Shown in pieces: positions 62,962 to 64,000 of a stretch of DNA of 64,000 nt. Every line of letters begins with the position of its first letter. Within the stretch, counting starts at the first letter, position 1. The notes under the pieces were generated by a model. It made no database searches and was not told the DNA's origin. It was given only the letters and a program-made list of their open reading frames with translations. The DNA lies in contig NZ_NOIU01000001.1 of NCBI RefSeq assembly GCF_004136635.1, positions 496,001 to 560,000 of the forward strand, in the 5' to 3' direction. The position numbers were made by a program, and so were the translations under genes. The stretch is from Rothia halotolerans. Lineage in GTDB: Bacteria; Actinomycetota; Actinomycetes; Actinomycetales; Micrococcaceae.

Positions 62962-63417
62962 TCAGGCGCCGCGGACGTAGCCGCGCAGCAGCTCCCGCTG
63001 CTCGGCCGAGATCCGCAGCAGGCGCCCGCTGGGCTCGTGGAAGAAGGCCAGGACCGTGCTGGCCTCGGCGCACAGCCGGCCGTCGACGCCGTCGCGGATC
63101 GCGTACCCCACGGTCAGGCTGGCCGCGGCCACCTTCTCGACCCAGATCTCGACGCGGGCCGGGACCGTCCGGTAGGCGAGCGGCGAGCGGTACTTCACGT
63201 GGTTCTCCGCGACGAGTGCTTGAGTCCCCTCCGGAAGCTCGGTGAACACCGGGACGGGTGCCTCGAACCCGGCCTCGCCGGTGCCCGCCGGGGGCCCGAA
63301 GGCCGCGACGCGCGCCTCCTCCATGATCCGCACGACCTGGACGTTGTTGACGTGCCCGTAGGCGTCCATGTCGCCCCAGCGCAGGGGGACGTCGATGACG
63401 AGGGTCTCAGAGCTCAT
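62962..63417 (-). CDS. Acyl-CoA thioesterase, hotdog fold
   Basis: 151 residues: LRWGDMDAYGHVNNVQVVRIMEEARV is the 4HBT active-site segment (Asp in WGDMD, His-Val-Asn-Asn), with VKYRSPLAYRTVPARVEIWV next and a typical end. Paralogue of the protein at 19645. It likely hydrolyses acyl-CoAs. Start ATG; no operon partners. Confidence 0.9.
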   Translation of the reverse strand: MSSETLVIDVPLRWGDMDAYGHVNNVQVVRIMEEARVAAFGPPAGTGEAGFEAPVPVFTELPEGTQALVAENHVKYRSPLAYRTVPARVEIWVEKVAAASLTVGYAIRDGVDGRLCAEASTVLAFFHEPSGRLLRISAEQRELLRGYVRGA

Positions 63418-63459
63418 GGGACCACCCTACCCACCGGCCGCCGACGAGGGCCGGGCGGC

Positions 63460-64000
63460 TCAGGCCTCGACCCGCGTCGCCCGGTCCGCCTCCTCGAAGG
63501 CCTCCCGGTCCCCCGTCACGTGACGTCGCACGACCGCGAAGTACAGCACCGTGAGCACCACGAAGTACGCCACGCCCACCAGCCCGGCCATCCGCATGTC
63601 GTCGAGGACGAAGACGGTGGAGAACACCGAGACCAGCCCCGCCATGCCCAGGATCGCCATCGGTACGCCGCCGATCAGCCGGAAGCTGCTCGAGGCGCCC
63701 TCGCGCCGCCGGTAGAAGACGTATGCCAGCAGGATCATGAACCAGACGACCAGGACGCAGCTGGTGATCAGCGCGACCATCAGGACGAACACGTTGGAGA
63801 TCCCCGAGGCCGCCAGGATCACGACCAGCAGGATGCCGACGCTGGAGCCGACCAGCGCCCGCACCGGGATGCCGGTGGCGCTGGTCCGGCGGAACCCGCG
63901 CGGGGCCATGCCCTGGTAGGACAGCGAGTGCAGCAGGCGGGTGCCGGCATAGACGTTGGCGTTGGCCGCCGAGAGCGCCGCCACCAGGACGATGAAGTTC
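63460..64000 (-). CDS. Amino-acid permease (APC superfamily), 5' part beyond window
   Basis: The C-terminal 180 residues are visible. They contain AALSAANANVYAGTRLLHSLSYQGMAPRGF, the typical APC helix 8-loop (S-x-N-S-x-x-Y), then PVRALVGSSVGI and four further helices ending in a charged tail. The pattern fits AAT-family transporters such as those for aromatic or aliphatic amino acids. Substrate cannot be told from this part. Confidence 0.88.
   Translation of the reverse strand, partial: NFIVLVAALSAANANVYAGTRLLHSLSYQGMAPRGFRRTSATGIPVRALVGSSVGILLVVILAASGISNVFVLMVALITSCVLVVWFMILLAYVFYRRREGASSSFRLIGGVPMAILGMAGLVSVFSTVFVLDDMRMAGLVGVAYFVVLTVLYFAVVRRHVTGDREAFEEADRATRVEA

Overview
The window is about 70-75% G+C throughout, with G or C at almost every third codon position, GTG and TTG starts, and several GTGA/ATGA operon overlaps. 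An SRP RNA followed by dnaX, recR and lysC, together with purS-purQ-purL, a zinc-free ribosomal protein L36 and a CtpE-type P-ATPase, points to a high-GC Actinobacterium, probably of the order Micrococcales. I cannot name the genus. I see no phage, IS element, plasmid or CRISPR array; this reads as ordinary chromosome with a rich set of carbohydrate-use loci.

1-11.2 kb is a four-carbon sugar / sugar-acid locus. A leftward operon encodes a fused DhaK-DhaL type kinase, an RpiB-like isomerase and a triosephosphate-isomerase-like protein, the set known from tetrulose (erythrulose) catabolism ending in erythrose-4-phosphate. Divergent from it are a TIM-barrel sugar isomerase/decarboxylase-like enzyme, a short-chain dehydrogenase, an ACS-type MFS transporter, a GntR/FCD regulator, a PdxA2-like 4-phospho-sugar-acid dehydrogenase and a complete tripartite tricarboxylate (TctCBA) transporter. 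An ATAGGAT-type motif occurs in front of all four transcription units and probably is the regulator's operator.

11.2-19.3 kb holds a zinc-free L36 gene divergent from a COG0523-like protein (Zur-type pair), a lytic transglycosylase lipoprotein, an orphan MsmK-like sugar ABC ATPase, a DeoR-galT-galK operon and a DedA protein. 19.3-21.3 kb is sparse: a thioesterase, an orphan XRE regulator, palindromes, and heptanucleotide tandem repeats.

21.3-27.1 kb is a second acid-sugar locus: LtnD, a DUF1537 kinase (OtnK), GntP, a GntR regulator and DenD. It has no obvious OtnC or OtnI, so it may depend on enzymes of the first locus. 27.2-44.3 kb carries two CNNM/CBS transporter-like proteins, a BCCT osmolyte transporter, an MFS transporter, DHFR-like reductases with an SRPBCC protein, an LGFP-repeat/SGNH surface enzyme, a TetR-controlled tandem Pip/YhgE membrane protein, and a molybdate ABC operon headed by an HTH-TOBE protein.

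44.5-60.2 kb is core chromosome: tRNA-Ser(GGA), SRP RNA, dnaX, recR, a siderophore-interacting protein, lysC with an internal beta-subunit start, a conserved actinobacterial protein, a polysaccharide-deacetylase lipoprotein, purSQL and a CtpE-like ATPase. 60.2-64 kb has a beta-glucoside-type PTS permease preceded by a recognisable ribonucleic antiterminator/terminator leader, a second thioesterase and the end of an amino-acid permease.
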